Source: Pseudomonadota bacterium | Lineage (GTDB): Bacteria > Pseudomonadota > Alphaproteobacteria > Rhizobiales > Rhizobiaceae | DNA: 15,341 nt | Assembly (NCBI GenBank): GCA_023422735.1 | Contig: JAFAGL010000249.1 | Coordinates: forward strand, 1 to 15,341 | Direction: 5' to 3' | Shown here: in pieces, positions 13,846-15,341 of the stretch | Position numbering within the stretch: the stretch's first letter is position 1 | Layout of the letters: each line of letters opens with the position of its first letter | Notes under the pieces: model-generated | Told to the model about the DNA's origin: nothing | What the model saw: the letters and a program-made list of their open reading frames with translations, nothing else | Databases searched by the model: none | Translations under genes and position numbers: made by a program

Positions 13846-15341
13846 ATGAAGCGTTTGCGTAGTGCCCACTTGCTTTGGGTTTCCACAGCTGCTGCTGCAA
13901 TCTTGAGTGCTGTACCGGCATGGTCGCAAACAACCGAACCTTTCGTTGAACTGGAAACCGTAACTGTCCAGTCCCAATCCAACGATATTCTCGTTCAGCA
14001 AGGCTATGTTGCAACACAGGATCGGATCGGCACGAAGATCGACACGCCGATTGTGAAAATTCCGCAGTCAATCTCTATCGTCACGCAAAGCCAGATCGAA
14101 GATCAGGAACCGCGGACTCTGAATGAGGCAGTGAGCTACACTGCAAGCGCCAATCCCAACGCCTTTGGCTTCGATACTCGTTACGACGCTTTCACCCTGC
14201 GGGGCTTTCCGATCTATTACAATGGCATGTTTCGGGACGGGTTGCGGCAGGTGAACGGGCCTTCCGCATGGTTTAGAACCGAGCCCTACGGTATCGAAGG
14301 CGTGACTCTGCTGAAGGGGCCTTCGTCCTCGCTTTATGGCGTCAGCGGTCCTGGCGGCATTGTCAATATCGTCACCAAGCGCCCGAAGGAAGAAACCTTC
14401 CGCGAAGTGGAAACTGTATTCGGTACGCATAATCGCTATCAGGCCGGTTTCGACTTTTCGGGCCCGGTCACGGATAATGGTGCGATCCTTTACCGTCTGA
14501 CAGGTGTTGGCCGAGATGCCGACACCGCGCTTGAAGGCTATCGCGACGACCAGCTTTATATCGCGCCTGCCTTAACCTTCAAACCGCAGGAAGGCACCAG
14601 CCTGACCCTGCTGGGCGAACTGTCACGTTCGGTCAGCGGTGGCACGGCAATGCGTTATAATCCTTCCTATGGGGAGATCAGCGATCTTTATATCGGCGAT
14701 CCCCAATACAATGATTTCGTCACCGAACAGGGCCGTATCGGCTATGAATTCGAGCACGCGGTGAATGACTGGCTGACGCTGCGCCAGAACCTGCGCTACA
14801 GTTCCGTCGATGCCGATCTGGAATATAGCGGCCTGTATTCAACCGGTGCCAACTTGCCGCTCAGCCGGTATTGGGGCCATTACGTTGAAGGCATGCGCAA
14901 TTTCGTCGTCGACAACAACGCCAAGTTCGAATTCGAAACCGGCCAACTGTCACACACCGTTGTGACCGGGCTGGACTACAGCTGGACCAATTACGACGTT
15001 CACAGCGCGCTGTCTTATGTGTCGCGGGAAGATATCGAGGCGACGCAGTTGCCGTTTACCAGTGAGCAGAAGTCGCATCAGTTTGGGCTTTATGCGCATG
15101 ATCAGATCGAGTTTGACGACCTGACCGTTTTCCTGACCGGTCGTTATGATTGGGTCGATACGAAGGCAACGGATTCATCCGGCGACACCACAACGCAGAA
15201 AGACGACCGGTTTTCAGGTCGTATCGGCCTTTCCTACGAAACTGTTTGGGGCATTACGCCTTTTGCCAACTATTCCACCTCCTTCGCCCCCAATGTCGGC
15301 GTCGTTTATGACGATGTGACCAGCAATGTCAGCCGTACCGC
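13846..15341 (+). CDS. TonB-dependent siderophore receptor, 3' end beyond window
   Basis: This outer-membrane receptor imports a ferric siderophore using energy from TonB-ExbBD. The frame is open from the ATG at 13846 to the window end (498 codons); a full receptor of this class has roughly 700 residues, so the last third is missing. AAGGGGA lies just upstream of the start. Residues 1-28 form a signal peptide (KRLR, then a hydrophobic core, cleavage near AWSQ). ETVTV (37-41) is a candidate TonB box. The plug domain (about 65-180) shows TPIVKIPQSISIVTQ, FTLRGFPIYYNGMFRDGLR, LLKGPSSSLYG (155-165) and PGGIVNIVTKRP (169-180), typical of the FhuA/FoxA group for hydroxamate siderophores. Barrel strands follow. 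The substrate cannot be assigned. It diverges from the PBP gene with 201 bases between starts. Confidence 0.93.
   Translation, partial: MKRLRSAHLLWVSTAAAAILSAVPAWSQTTEPFVELETVTVQSQSNDILVQQGYVATQDRIGTKIDTPIVKIPQSISIVTQSQIEDQEPRTLNEAVSYTASANPNAFGFDTRYDAFTLRGFPIYYNGMFRDGLRQVNGPSAWFRTEPYGIEGVTLLKGPSSSLYGVSGPGGIVNIVTKRPKEETFREVETVFGTHNRYQAGFDFSGPVTDNGAILYRLTGVGRDADTALEGYRDDQLYIAPALTFKPQEGTSLTLLGELSRSVSGGTAMRYNPSYGEISDLYIGDPQYNDFVTEQGRIGYEFEHAVNDWLTLRQNLRYSSVDADLEYSGLYSTGANLPLSRYWGHYVEGMRNFVVDNNAKFEFETGQLSHTVVTGLDYSWTNYDVHSALSYVSREDIEATQLPFTSEQKSHQFGLYAHDQIEFDDLTVFLTGRYDWVDTKATDSSGDTTTQKDDRFSGRIGLSYETVWGITPFANYSTSFAPNVGVVYDDVTSNVSRT

Overview
The window looks like chromosome of an alphaproteobacterium of the Rhizobiales (Hyphomicrobiales), probably near Brucella/Ochrobactrum, Phyllobacterium or Sinorhizobium. 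This rests on gene content and order (cysG - DUF2849 - nitrite/sulfite reductase - DUF934, two Ku genes with a three-domain LigD), a moderately high GC content, and promoters that fit the alphaproteobacterial EcfG/RpoE2 general-stress sigma factor. The genus is inference. I see no mobile element, CRISPR array, tRNA or rRNA, and no gene-free stretch longer than 300 bases.

Bases 1-4899 form a DNA-repair block. A 5'-truncated 3-methyladenine DNA glycosylase is followed by a ku gene, then ligD (phosphoesterase-ligase-polymerase) 2 bases downstream of it. A second ku gene converges on ligD with a 3-base gap. Together these give a complete bacterial non-homologous end-joining set with two Ku proteins. 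Each ku gene is preceded, in the right orientation, by a GGAAC-N18-TT element like EcfG/RpoE2 promoters.

Bases 4900-5820 hold a secreted, Met/His-rich DUF305 protein behind a promoter that looks like a CueR (copper-sensing MerR family) site, then an unrecognised 65-residue protein, also behind an EcfG-like element, and a terminator hairpin shared with the converging cys operon.

Bases 5821-9816 are a minus-strand sulfur assimilation operon, in transcription order cysG (siroheme synthase), DUF2849, the siroheme/4Fe-4S reductase (cysI) and DUF934. CysG supplies the cofactor that CysI uses; cysH and a cysJ-type flavoprotein are not in the window.

Bases 9817-10583 carry a host-attachment family protein behind the best EcfG-type promoter in the window (GGAAC-N16-CGTT), then a strong hairpin terminator. 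Bases 10584-13644 hold a short-chain dehydrogenase and, upstream of it on the same strand, a class A penicillin-binding protein. From 13846 to the window end runs the N-terminal part of a TonB-dependent siderophore receptor, divergent from the penicillin-binding protein.

The most interesting signal is regulatory. Four transcription units (both ku genes, the 65-residue protein and the host-attachment protein) share the same promoter architecture, which suggests that end joining here is part of the general stress response. A separate copper-type switch drives the DUF305 gene.
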